From Candidatus Gastranaerophilales bacterium (lineage in GTDB: Bacteria > Cyanobacteriota > Vampirovibrionia > Gastranaerophilales > Gastranaerophilaceae): DNA of 5,464 nucleotides. The stretch is from positions 1-5,464 of the forward strand of contig JAJQFK010000252.1 of assembly GCA_021201175.1 (NCBI GenBank), given 5' to 3'. Of this stretch, positions 1 to 5,268 are shown in pieces. Within the stretch, counting starts at the first letter, position 1. Each line of letters opens with the position of its first letter. The notes beneath the pieces were generated by a model, which worked only from the letters and a program-made list of their open reading frames with translations, had not been told where the DNA came from and did not search any database. Position numbers and translations under genes: made by a program.

Positions 1-615
1 AAATATAATATCTGGGTATGGGTATCTGTACCTATATTCTTTACAATGTTTATATTTATATGTTCTTTCATAATCAAGTATTTTATTAAATCAAGGGATT
101 TTGAATATACCTATAAGCTTGCGACAACAGACGGACTCACAGAATTATATAATCATAGATTTTTTCAGGAACAAATCAGGGTAAAGATAAAGCAGTCGGA
201 AAAATTAAAAAATAATTTTTCTTTAATATTGATAGATATTGATTTTTTCAAAAAATTTAACGATAAGTACGGACATCAGGCAGGCGATGCGGTATTGAAA
301 CATGTTGCCGCAACCCTGAAAAAGAGTGTAAGAGCCGAGGATTTTGTTTGCAGATACGGCGGTGAAGAAATGACTATTATATTAAACAATACTCCAAAAG
401 AAACAGGAGTTTCCATTGCGAAGAAAATATGCGAAACTATTGCTTCAAGAAAATATCCGCTCACGCCGGATTTAGAAGTAAATATTACAATAAGTTTAGG
501 AGTGTCAACATATCCGGAAAACGGGAAAACACCTGCTGAACTTATTGAATATGCGGATAAATGTTTGTATAAAGCAAAAGAAAACGGGCGTAATCAAGTG
601 GGATTTCTTGAATAA
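1..615 (+). CDS. Membrane-anchored diguanylate cyclase (GGDEF domain), 5'-truncated by the window
   Basis: This protein probably makes cyclic di-GMP from two GTP at the inner face of the membrane. The frame is open from base 1 with no stop, so the gene begins outside the window and the ATG at 46 is probably internal, because it falls inside a hydrophobic helix encoded at about 10-75 (IWVWVSVPIFFTMFIF...). The GGDEF domain follows directly. Visible are the DGLTELYNHR start motif (130-159), the metal-binding DID (235-243), KYGHQAGD, an inhibitory-site RAED (331-342) five residues before the signature, and the signature GGEEM (358-372). The usual last Phe is Met, but the Gly-Gly-Glu-Glu core is intact, so activity is likely. 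The domain ends with YADKCLYKAKENGRNQV, as in complete family members. Any sensor domain lies upstream, unseen. No clear terminator follows. Confidence 0.93.
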   Translation, partial: KYNIWVWVSVPIFFTMFIFICSFIIKYFIKSRDFEYTYKLATTDGLTELYNHRFFQEQIRVKIKQSEKLKNNFSLILIDIDFFKKFNDKYGHQAGDAVLKHVAATLKKSVRAEDFVCRYGGEEMTIILNNTPKETGVSIAKKICETIASRKYPLTPDLEVNITISLGVSTYPENGKTPAELIEYADKCLYKAKENGRNQVGFLE

Positions 616-686
616 CAAAGGAAAATTTTTGTAAATTTTTTATAAATTTGAGTACTAAAATGACAAAACAATTGCTTTATCAGCAT

Positions 687-692
687 TATAAT
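687..692 (+). promoter_or_regulatory. Possible -10 box for the GH13 gene
   Basis: A perfect TATAAT lies about 30 bp before the GTG start of the glucan enzyme, which would give a leader of roughly 20-25 nt. No good -35 box sits 16-18 bp upstream; an ATGACA at 660-665 is 21 bp away, which is too far. In such AT-rich DNA a TATAAT by chance is likely, so the call is weak. Confidence 0.3.
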
Positions 693-710
693 TATAGATA
701 TGTGTTTAAT

Positions 711-717
711 AAAGGGG
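711..717 (+). promoter_or_regulatory. G-rich ribosome binding site setting the GTG start of the GH13 gene
   Basis: AAAGGGG lies four bases before the GTG at 722. An ATG overlaps at 720-722 but is followed at once by TGA, so it cannot start the gene. The GTG is therefore the natural start, and it yields MKVSSVNNG, a plausible N-terminus. The match to AAGGAGG is imperfect, unlike the perfect sites of two minus-strand genes in this window. Confidence 0.6.
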
Positions 718-721
718 TCAT

Positions 722-3163
722 GTGAAAGTAAGTTCGGTAAATAACGGAATAAATCAAATCCGTCCGGTACATAATTATAAGCCGGTATTATCAGGCATGC
801 AAAGTCGCAATGTTATAAAAAAAAATAATCCGGTTCCGCATCAATTTGCCGGACGTCTTTCCAATATATATTATGAGCCTGTTTCATTCGGCAGAACAAA
901 AGCCGAGCATAAAAGCTGGGGCGCTGTTGTTGATCCGAAAACAAAAGAAGTTTCTTTTAAAATATTAACTTATCCTGATACAAAAAAAGTGACGGTAACA
1001 ATAGAAAAAGCCGATAACCCTGAAAATATAAAAACCTTTGAACTTAAAAATAAAAAAAACGGAATATTTGCAACAAATAGAAAAATATCCCCGAAAGATG
1101 CTGCACATGGCGATAAATATTACTATACAATCTATAAAGGCAACGGAGATATTGATATAGTAAAGGATCCGTACTCTTTTAAACAAGATGATTTATTAGG
1201 GGAATCTACAATATATGATCATTCTTTATTTGAATGGTCAGATGATGATTGGTTTAAAAATAATAAAAACAGAATATCAAGAAAAGCTGATTCTAAAAAC
1301 GGATTAACATCTTTAAAAGAGGCAAGAATATTTGAATTTAATACAGCCTCTTATACTAAAGACGGAACATTTAAAAGTGCAAAAAAATTATTAAATGCAC
1401 TGCCAAAAATGGGATTTAATGCAATTGAAATTATGCCGGTAGAAAATACATATTCTTTTAATTGGGGTTATGACGGAGTGGACAAATTTGCTCCCTCTAA
1501 AGTGCTCGGAGGTTCGGACGGATTAAAAGATTTAGTGGATTATTCTCATTCTTTAGGACTGAATGTAATAATGGATATGGTTCCGAATCATCTCGGACCG
1601 GACGGAGCGTCGCTTTTAAAAACAGGTCCTTATATTTCAGGAAATAATTGTTTCGGCGAAGCATTTAATTATGAAGGCAAAGATTCAAGATTTGTAAGGG
1701 ATTATATTGTAAATGCGGCTTTAAATTGGTTGGATAACTACCATTGTGATGGATTAAGATTGGATATGACCAAATTTATGGACTCTGATTATACAATGAA
1801 GCAAATAGCTGCGGAAGTTAATTATCACAAGCCGGACGCTTTTCTTATTGCAGAGGACGGCAGAGAAGCTATAAGTAATGATGAATTTGGGAATTACTGG
1901 TTTAATAACAATGAACTGCATGACAAAAGAGTCACAACTCCTCTTTTAAGGGAGGAAACAGGAGAAGGGAAAAGTATTAAAAGTCATTGCAGTGCAATTG
2001 AAAGAATTTCCAATAATAATTCAAATATTGGAAGGTTAGGATTCGACAGTGAATGGGATTTCAATTTTTTCCATACTTTACAAGACGGATTATATGGAAA
2101 TGTTGATATAGATAAACTTGAAAAGGCGTGCTACTGTTCTCAAAACAATGTTAAATATGTTATGAGTCACGATGAAATCGGTAATTTTGAAGGTTCAAGA
2201 CTTATCCCTAAGTTAATGTGTCCTATGCTTCACTTGAATGATAATATTGAATTAGATGAAAATGATATTGAAAGAGCTAAAGAGTTAAGCAAACTTAAAG
2301 GTTGCGATATTCATGAGGCACAAAGAACGGTTTCATTGCAAAAAGCACAATTTACCTCTGAAAAACTTGCACAAATGCTGCTAACAGGTCAATTAAAAAA
2401 ATATGATACAGGAAATATATCTTATAAAAAATGGAATGACAAAGTAAATGAATCATTTACAAAAGAAGTGTTAAAGCCTCTGGGGATAAAAGAGTCGTCG
2501 GGATTAAATTATGGTATTATAAAAACTATGTTTTTAAAAAGCTTTAATATAAATAAAATGGCGATGGCAAGAACATATTCAATTCCGGGACCTAAAATGA
2601 TTTTTCAGGGTGATGAACGTGCGGACTTGACCCCTTTTAGATTCTTCAGGCAATTTGAATCTGTAAAAGACGAAACAAATCTTTATACCGAAAAGGGTTA
2701 TAAAACCGGTATTGAAGCGTTAAATGAATCAAAAATGGGAAGTATAAAATATTCAGCAGAAGGAAAGACATTATTAAATTCTTTTAGAAATCTTACAAGG
2801 GATTTAAATATAATAAACAGTCAAAATCCTGCATTAACAAACGGATACTTGAATATTAGCGAAACAGTAAAACATTATCCTTCTCAAGTTATTGCAACAC
2901 ATGCAAAAGACAGTGCGGAAACAAATGAAATTTATTCTGTTTCTAATTTTAATGACTCTGATTATCCCCGTTCAGACGCGGCAAACTACTATATTAAATT
3001 CCCTGAGGGTAAGTGGCAGGAAATTTTAAATACTGATGATACAAAATACGGCGGAAGCGGGAATTTTCAAAATACAGAGATTATAGAGTCTGACGGCATT
3101 GAAAATCAATCAATAAAATTAGCGGGAAATTCAACTGTATTATTTAAAAGAATAAATGAATAA
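722..3163 (+). CDS. GH13 alpha-glucan enzyme, GlgB/TreZ-like (branching enzyme or trehalohydrolase type)
   Basis: This is a cytoplasmic GH13 (alpha-amylase superfamily) enzyme acting on alpha-glucan, probably glycogen or maltodextrin. There is no signal peptide. Residues 1-60 are a low-complexity leader with FAG and SFG motifs, about 65-160 look like a CBM48/isoamylase N-terminal beta domain, and the catalytic barrel follows. The conserved regions are all present: region I DMVPNH (285-290), region II GLRLD with R346 and nucleophile D348, region III IAED with acid/base E378, and region IV SHDE with H483 and D484. The stretches NHLGPDG, the 'FGEAFNYEGKDSR' segment and SHDEIGN..GSRL resemble TreZ. 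SHDE itself and the C-terminal LNTDDTKYGGSG (769-780) resemble GlgB. About 135 residues separate SHDEIGN from GPKMIFQGDE (623-632), far more than in TreZ. Exact specificity (branching, trehalose release or debranching) cannot be decided here. No treY or other glycogen gene is visible. Confidence 0.88.
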   Translation: MKVSSVNNGINQIRPVHNYKPVLSGMQSRNVIKKNNPVPHQFAGRLSNIYYEPVSFGRTKAEHKSWGAVVDPKTKEVSFKILTYPDTKKVTVTIEKADNPENIKTFELKNKKNGIFATNRKISPKDAAHGDKYYYTIYKGNGDIDIVKDPYSFKQDDLLGESTIYDHSLFEWSDDDWFKNNKNRISRKADSKNGLTSLKEARIFEFNTASYTKDGTFKSAKKLLNALPKMGFNAIEIMPVENTYSFNWGYDGVDKFAPSKVLGGSDGLKDLVDYSHSLGLNVIMDMVPNHLGPDGASLLKTGPYISGNNCFGEAFNYEGKDSRFVRDYIVNAALNWLDNYHCDGLRLDMTKFMDSDYTMKQIAAEVNYHKPDAFLIAEDGREAISNDEFGNYWFNNNELHDKRVTTPLLREETGEGKSIKSHCSAIERISNNNSNIGRLGFDSEWDFNFFHTLQDGLYGNVDIDKLEKACYCSQNNVKYVMSHDEIGNFEGSRLIPKLMCPMLHLNDNIELDENDIERAKELSKLKGCDIHEAQRTVSLQKAQFTSEKLAQMLLTGQLKKYDTGNISYKKWNDKVNESFTKEVLKPLGIKESSGLNYGIIKTMFLKSFNINKMAMARTYSIPGPKMIFQGDERADLTPFRFFRQFESVKDETNLYTEKGYKTGIEALNESKMGSIKYSAEGKTLLNSFRNLTRDLNIINSQNPALTNGYLNISETVKHYPSQVIATHAKDSAETNEIYSVSNFNDSDYPRSDAANYYIKFPEGKWQEILNTDDTKYGGSGNFQNTEIIESDGIENQSIKLAGNSTVLFKRINE

Positions 3164-3168
3164 ATGTT

Positions 3169-3732
3169 TTATATCTCATCTTCCGTAAATTCGGCACCCA
3201 TATAATTAAATTTTACCAATTCATTCTTTTTGTTATATTTGGGTTCAAAATATACTTTCAAAGATAAATTTTCATTATTTGCGGATTTTAATCTGGTACA
3301 TGAATTTTTTAAAAAATCCTTTACTCCGTTAAAATAATTAGAAACTGCGCTTCTTGCTTCAAAGGATTTTGAATGTCCGAGTTTATCAATAGATTCTCTT
3401 TTAGCTTTACCTATTTCTTTACCCATTAAATCGACTCTGTCGACATCAGAACCTGTTACCAGATATACAACAGGTTTATTCTCATCATAAACCGAGCGGA
3501 CAGCAGGTACTCTCCTGTAATCGGGATCATGTTTTCTGTAATAATTTATAAATTCTTCATTTTTATTATTTTTGGCGGTTGAATTTAAATTGCTTACAAC
3601 GAATCTCTGACATTTTCTTATATTTTGATTTTTAACAATACGTGTATAATTATCATCATTTGGATTTTTTGCATAATAAGATATTGGAACATATCTTTTA
3701 AAAGATGTTGTTTTAGGAATAATACCGGTCAT
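3169..3732 (-). CDS. Hypothetical protein of unknown function, 187 aa
   Basis: I do not recognise a named family. The start is well supported: a perfect AAGGAGG (3738-3744) lies five bases before the ATG. There is no signal peptide or membrane segment, so it is probably cytoplasmic. Residues 1-60 are basic and polar and open with TTSFKRYVP, reminiscent of the SFGRT segment near the start of the GH13 protein. A central part (about 85-130) has a hydrophobic strand, PVVYLVTGSDVDRVDLMG, then a charged helix. The C-terminal third contains SLKVYFEPKYNKKNELVKF and ends acidic (FTEDEI). It converges on the GH13 gene with a 5-bp gap and lies downstream of the ferritin unit's terminator, so it probably has its own promoter in 3745-3788 or depends on read-through. 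It may be a lineage-restricted protein. Confidence 0.8.
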   Translation of the reverse strand: MTGIIPKTTSFKRYVPISYYAKNPNDDNYTRIVKNQNIRKCQRFVVSNLNSTAKNNKNEEFINYYRKHDPDYRRVPAVRSVYDENKPVVYLVTGSDVDRVDLMGKEIGKAKRESIDKLGHSKSFEARSAVSNYFNGVKDFLKNSCTRLKSANNENLSLKVYFEPKYNKKNELVKFNYMGAEFTEDEI

Positions 3733-3788
3733 TTTTGCCTCCTTGTTCCTAATAAACCCCGTAAATATTTTTTTTGCTATAGTAATAC

Positions 3789-3811
3789 AAAGTGCCGCAT
3801 TACGGCACTTT
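3789..3811 (-). terminator. Hairpin terminator of the Cys-rich protein/ferritin unit
   Basis: AAAGTGCCG and CGGCACTTT form a perfect 9-bp stem around a 5-nt loop (3798-3802). It begins 9 bp past the ferritin stop codon. Read on the minus strand, it is preceded by A-rich sequence and followed by TTTGTATTACTA, a modest U-rich tail. It separates the ferritin unit from the unknown gene at 3169-3732. Confidence 0.75.
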
Positions 3812-3819
3812 TATAATTT

Positions 3820-4119
3820 TTAATTTACGTTCATTACTTGTGAGGCTTCATTCCAACCGTCTTTATAGTAATGCTCCTCCTCGGGTGATAAAATTTTTAA
3901 TAAATGCAGGAAATTTCCCACGTGTTCTTTTTCATCACCTGCAACCTCATTAAGAAGTTTTTTTGCATGTTCATCATCTATTGAATCTCTAAGCTGTTCA
4001 TATAATTGAATGGCTTCAAATTCCGCTGCAATACTAAAACGTACTGCTCTAATCAATTCATTATTATCAAGTATTGCGCTGCATTTATTTCCGTTAAACG
4101 GCTGTGAAAATTCGGGCAT
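3820..4119 (-). CDS. Half-size ferritin-like protein (rubrerythrin/encapsulated-ferritin type)
   Basis: This 99-residue protein is predicted to be a two-helix ferritin-like hairpin that must pair with itself to form a di-iron four-helix bundle, so a role in iron oxidation, storage or peroxide defence is likely. Helix 1 (about 21-47) contains SIAAEFEAIQLYEQL with E33 and Y40. Helix 2 (about 50-77) contains GDEKEHVGNFLHLLK with the ExxH metal motif E63-H66. A short tail, LSPEEEHYYKDGWNEA, resembles the tails of archaeal and clostridial half-ferritins, including the ferritin-like domain fused to the Pyrococcus encapsulin, as I remember it. No rubredoxin Cys pairs are present, so it is not a full rubrerythrin. 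The start is fixed by AAGGAGG (4124-4130), which lies in the 12-bp gap after the Cys-rich gene. This shows co-transcription, and a hairpin terminator follows. No encapsulin shell gene is seen. Confidence 0.85.
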   Translation of the reverse strand: MPEFSQPFNGNKCSAILDNNELIRAVRFSIAAEFEAIQLYEQLRDSIDDEHAKKLLNEVAGDEKEHVGNFLHLLKILSPEEEHYYKDGWNEASQVMNVN

Positions 4120-4131
4120 GTTTCCTCCTTT

Positions 4132-4656
4132 TTATTTAATTGCTTTTTTATAAGCTTTTATTTGATCATTAGATAATATTGTTTTAAATTGATCTTCATA
4201 GCATTTGCAAATTTTCTTACGGTCTTTTTTTAGTCTGTTAACTAATTTTTTTTGCTTATGACGTTCACTCCATGTTGAACAGCCGGAATTTAATTGTCCG
4301 AGTTTTTCCTGTTCACACTGAATTTTTTCATTTATGCTTAATGTTTCAAGCTCATACTTTTCTTGAATTTTGCATGCTGTACAAATTTGAGTTTCGCTTA
4401 AATTAATCTGTGAAAAAACACTGTTTATATCTTTATTTGTGCATAGAAAACATTGTGAATTGCATGGTCTTTGGCAAGAATCCGGAATTGCACAGGGGTT
4501 TTGTTTTTTGCAAGGCTCATTGCAAGGTTTTTTGCATGGTTTTGTACAGGATTGTCTGTTGTAATAACCTTGTTCGCTGTTACACGGACTATCGGCAAAA
4601 ACTAAGGTTGTACTTAAACAAATAAATGATAAAACTAAAAGGTAAAATTTTTTCAT
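4132..4656 (-). CDS. Secreted Cys-rich protein with Spy/CpxP-like (LTxxQ-like) motifs
   Basis: This 174-residue exported protein probably works in the periplasm or cell envelope. A classic signal peptide covers residues 1-21 (MKKFYLLVLSF...LVFA), with likely cleavage before D22. The mature part holds 16 cysteines. Residues 37-72 carry a dense run with PC pairs every four residues (C37, C41, C45, C49, then C55, C61, C65, C69, C72). The C-terminal half is helical and charged, with two motifs like LTxxQ, LSETQ (86-90) and LSNDQ (161-165), as in Spy/CpxP stress proteins, plus further cysteines (92, 95, 114, 126, 150, 152). Metal binding or a disulfide-linked scaffold is plausible but inferred. 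GGAGAAG lies before the ATG, a promoter is upstream, and the half-ferritin gene follows after 12 bp. The chaperone link rests only on the two short motifs. Confidence 0.8.
   Translation of the reverse strand: MKKFYLLVLSFICLSTTLVFADSPCNSEQGYYNRQSCTKPCKKPCNEPCKKQNPCAIPDSCQRPCNSQCFLCTNKDINSVFSQINLSETQICTACKIQEKYELETLSINEKIQCEQEKLGQLNSGCSTWSERHKQKKLVNRLKKDRKKICKCYEDQFKTILSNDQIKAYKKAIK
4492..4548 (-). repeat. Four-residue PC tandem repeat coding region
   Basis: Within the secreted Cys-rich gene, units of about 12 bases encode K/N-x-P-C (TKPC, KKPC, NEPC, then KKQNPC), covering C37 to C55. The units are similar at the DNA level (TGCAAG-type blocks), which suggests growth by slippage or duplication. 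Confidence 0.6.
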
Positions 4657-4696
4657 GTTTCTTCTCCGTTATAACTTAGTACCAGAGTTAGTATTA

Positions 4697-4724
4697 AATA
4701 TAAGATAAGATTAAGGTATTACAA
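4697..4724 (-). promoter_or_regulatory. Predicted promoter of the Cys-rich protein/ferritin unit
   Basis: On the minus strand, TTGTAA (4719-4724, four of six consensus bases) and TATATT (4697-4702, five of six) are separated by 16 bp. Transcription would start near 4690, giving a leader of about 34 nt that includes the GGAGAAG site at 4661-4667. Confidence 0.45.
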
Positions 4725-4759
4725 AACTGTTTAATAATGAAAAAATAATAGGAGTAAGC

Positions 4760-4834
4760 CTATATATCTAATCCCGAAGCTGAAATATAATCCGGCAGCG
4801 CATTCCTTATTTCATTACTGTAATTCTCAAATCT
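4760..4834 (-). other. Possible frameshifted C-terminal tail of the HTH regulator
   Basis: Directly past the HTH stop codon (TAG, 4833-4835), another minus-strand frame reads 24 codons beginning RFENYSNEIR and including ALPDYISASGLDI, then TAG (4760-4762). The frames join if one T is dropped from the T6 run at 4835-4840. The stretch is richer in G/C (GCG CTG CCG) than the surrounding spacer and reads like protein. It could be a genuine frameshift, a homopolymer sequencing error, or chance. In this frame the nearest upstream ATGs lie inside the HTH gene and would give a protein of about 38 residues, with no clear binding site. Confidence 0.3.
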
Positions 4835-5138
4835 AAAAAAGCATTTTATAAACAAGTCTAAGCAATTCTTCATCATTATCGAGCTTGTTTATTATTTTAT
4901 TCATTAAAAAAGTTTTATTGTTCAAATGTTCCATTCTAAAGATATCAGAAATATTTACCTCCAGAACTTCAACAATTTTTTCAAGGGTCTGAATTCTGGG
5001 AAATGTTTGTGCGTTTTCAATTTTAATAATATTCCTTGGATCTATGTTAATCATTTCGGCAAGCTGTTCCTGCGTAAGATTTTTTTCTTTACGCAGTTCT
5101 TTTATTCTTTTTCCGAATAGTTCTTTTATACCTATCAT
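4833..5138 (-). CDS. Xre/Cro-family helix-turn-helix transcriptional regulator
   Basis: This 101-residue protein is a DNA-binding regulator. Residues about 9-64 form an HTH_3 domain: KRIKELRKEKNLTQEQLAEM gives helices 1 and 2, INIDPRNIIKIENAQTFP covers the recognition helix and turn, and LEKIVEVLEVNISDIF is the closing helix. Residues 68-101 form a short helical tail (MEHLNNKTFLMN...ELLRLVYKMLF), probably for dimer formation. AAGGAGAG (5143-5150) lies four bases before the ATG. The gene is divergent from the prepilin-like gene, so self-regulation and control of that neighbour through the repeats in 5201-5245 is plausible but inferred. The C-terminus may be truncated by a frameshift at a T6 run (4835-4840). 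No phage gene is nearby. Confidence 0.9.
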   Translation of the reverse strand: MIGIKELFGKRIKELRKEKNLTQEQLAEMINIDPRNIIKIENAQTFPRIQTLEKIVEVLEVNISDIFRMEHLNNKTFLMNKIINKLDNDEELLRLVYKMLF

Positions 5139-5202
5139 AAATCTCTCCTTAAAATATAATACTATGCCGGATTTAAGGAAGTTATGATATTTTAAATCAC
5201 TT

Positions 5203-5208
5203 ATTATA
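5203..5208 (-). promoter_or_regulatory. Possible -10 box of the HTH regulator gene
   Basis: The minus strand reads TATAAT here, about 65 bp before the HTH start codon, which would give a leader of nearly 60 nt. No recognisable -35 box lies 17 bp upstream. A TATTAT at 5156-5161 is too close to the ribosome binding site to serve. Confidence 0.3.
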
Positions 5209-5215
5209 TTAAAAT

Positions 5216-5245
5216 ATGATATAATAAATACATAGCATGATATAA
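5216..5245 (+). repeat. Direct repeat ATGATATAA, two copies 21 bp apart
   Basis: ATGATATAA occurs at 5216-5224 and 5237-5245, exactly 21 bp or two helical turns apart. A shorter copy, ATGATAT, lies at 5184-5190, 32 bp before the first. Each full copy also forms a TGn-TATAA extended -10-like box, so the repeat may reflect tandem promoters, regulator sites, or both. Confidence 0.4.
5217..5225 (+). promoter_or_regulatory. Extended -10 promoter of the prepilin-like gene
   Basis: TGATATAAT is a TGn extended -10 with a perfect TATAAT (5220-5225), about 43 bp before the ATG. Predicted transcription would start near 5232. The position 17 bp upstream (TCACTT) is a poor -35, as is common when TGn is present. 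A second, weaker box, TGATATAAA (5238-5246), could start a shorter transcript. Confidence 0.5.
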
Positions 5246-5257
5246 AACATCTTATTT

Positions 5258-5263
5258 GGGGGA
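5258..5263 (+). promoter_or_regulatory. G-rich ribosome binding site of the prepilin-like gene
   Basis: GGGGGA lies five bases before the ATG at 5269. Like the AAAGGGG of the GH13 gene, it departs from the AAGGAGG used by two minus-strand genes here. Confidence 0.55.
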
Positions 5264-5268
5264 ATAAT

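Larger units (their letters stand above)
5201..5227. repeat. Perfect 9-bp inverted repeat, possible operator between HTH and prepilin genes
   Basis: TTATTATAT (5201-5209) and its exact reverse complement ATATAATAA (5219-5227) flank a 9-bp spacer. Each arm holds a TATAAT: 5203-5208 on the minus strand, facing the HTH gene, and 5220-5225 on the plus strand, facing the prepilin gene. The centre-to-centre distance of 18 bp is within the range a dimeric regulator could span. Both arms are pure A/T, so a chance origin is not excluded. Confidence 0.45.

Noticed and set aside
276..464. 62-codon minus-strand open frame
   Set aside because: It lies wholly inside the GGDEF coding region, which has a full set of motifs, and it has no recognisable protein features.
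616..686. A/T-rich stretch after the GGDEF gene with AAATTTTT/TTTATAAATTT pieces, considered as a terminator
   Set aside because: The possible stems contain only A/T pairs and no stable hairpin is visible, so it was not called.
965..1186. 73-codon minus-strand open frame, very hydrophobic
   Set aside because: It is antisense to the CBM48-like part of the GH13 gene. Its Phe/Ile-rich content is what the reverse complement of Lys/Asp-rich, AT-rich codons produces.
722..3163. Naming the GH13 gene treZ or glgB outright
   Set aside because: Core motifs point toward TreZ and the C-terminus and SHDE toward GlgB, and no pathway neighbour (treY, glgA, glgC) is present to decide.
3625..3816. 63-codon plus-strand open frame
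   Set aside because: It overlaps the start and ribosome binding site of the well-supported 187-residue gene and runs through the terminator hairpin.
4495..4553. Repeated TGCAAGG-like blocks considered as a CRISPR or intergenic repeat array
   Set aside because: The units are about 12 bases, in frame, and encode the PC repeat of a secreted protein; there are no spacers.
4410..4625. 71-codon plus-strand open frame rich in Cys
   Set aside because: It is antisense to the secreted Cys-rich protein. TGC/GCA repeats yield Cys on both strands, so this is a shadow.
4926..5120. 64-codon plus-strand open frame
   Set aside because: It is antisense to the HTH domain, whose motif match is clear.
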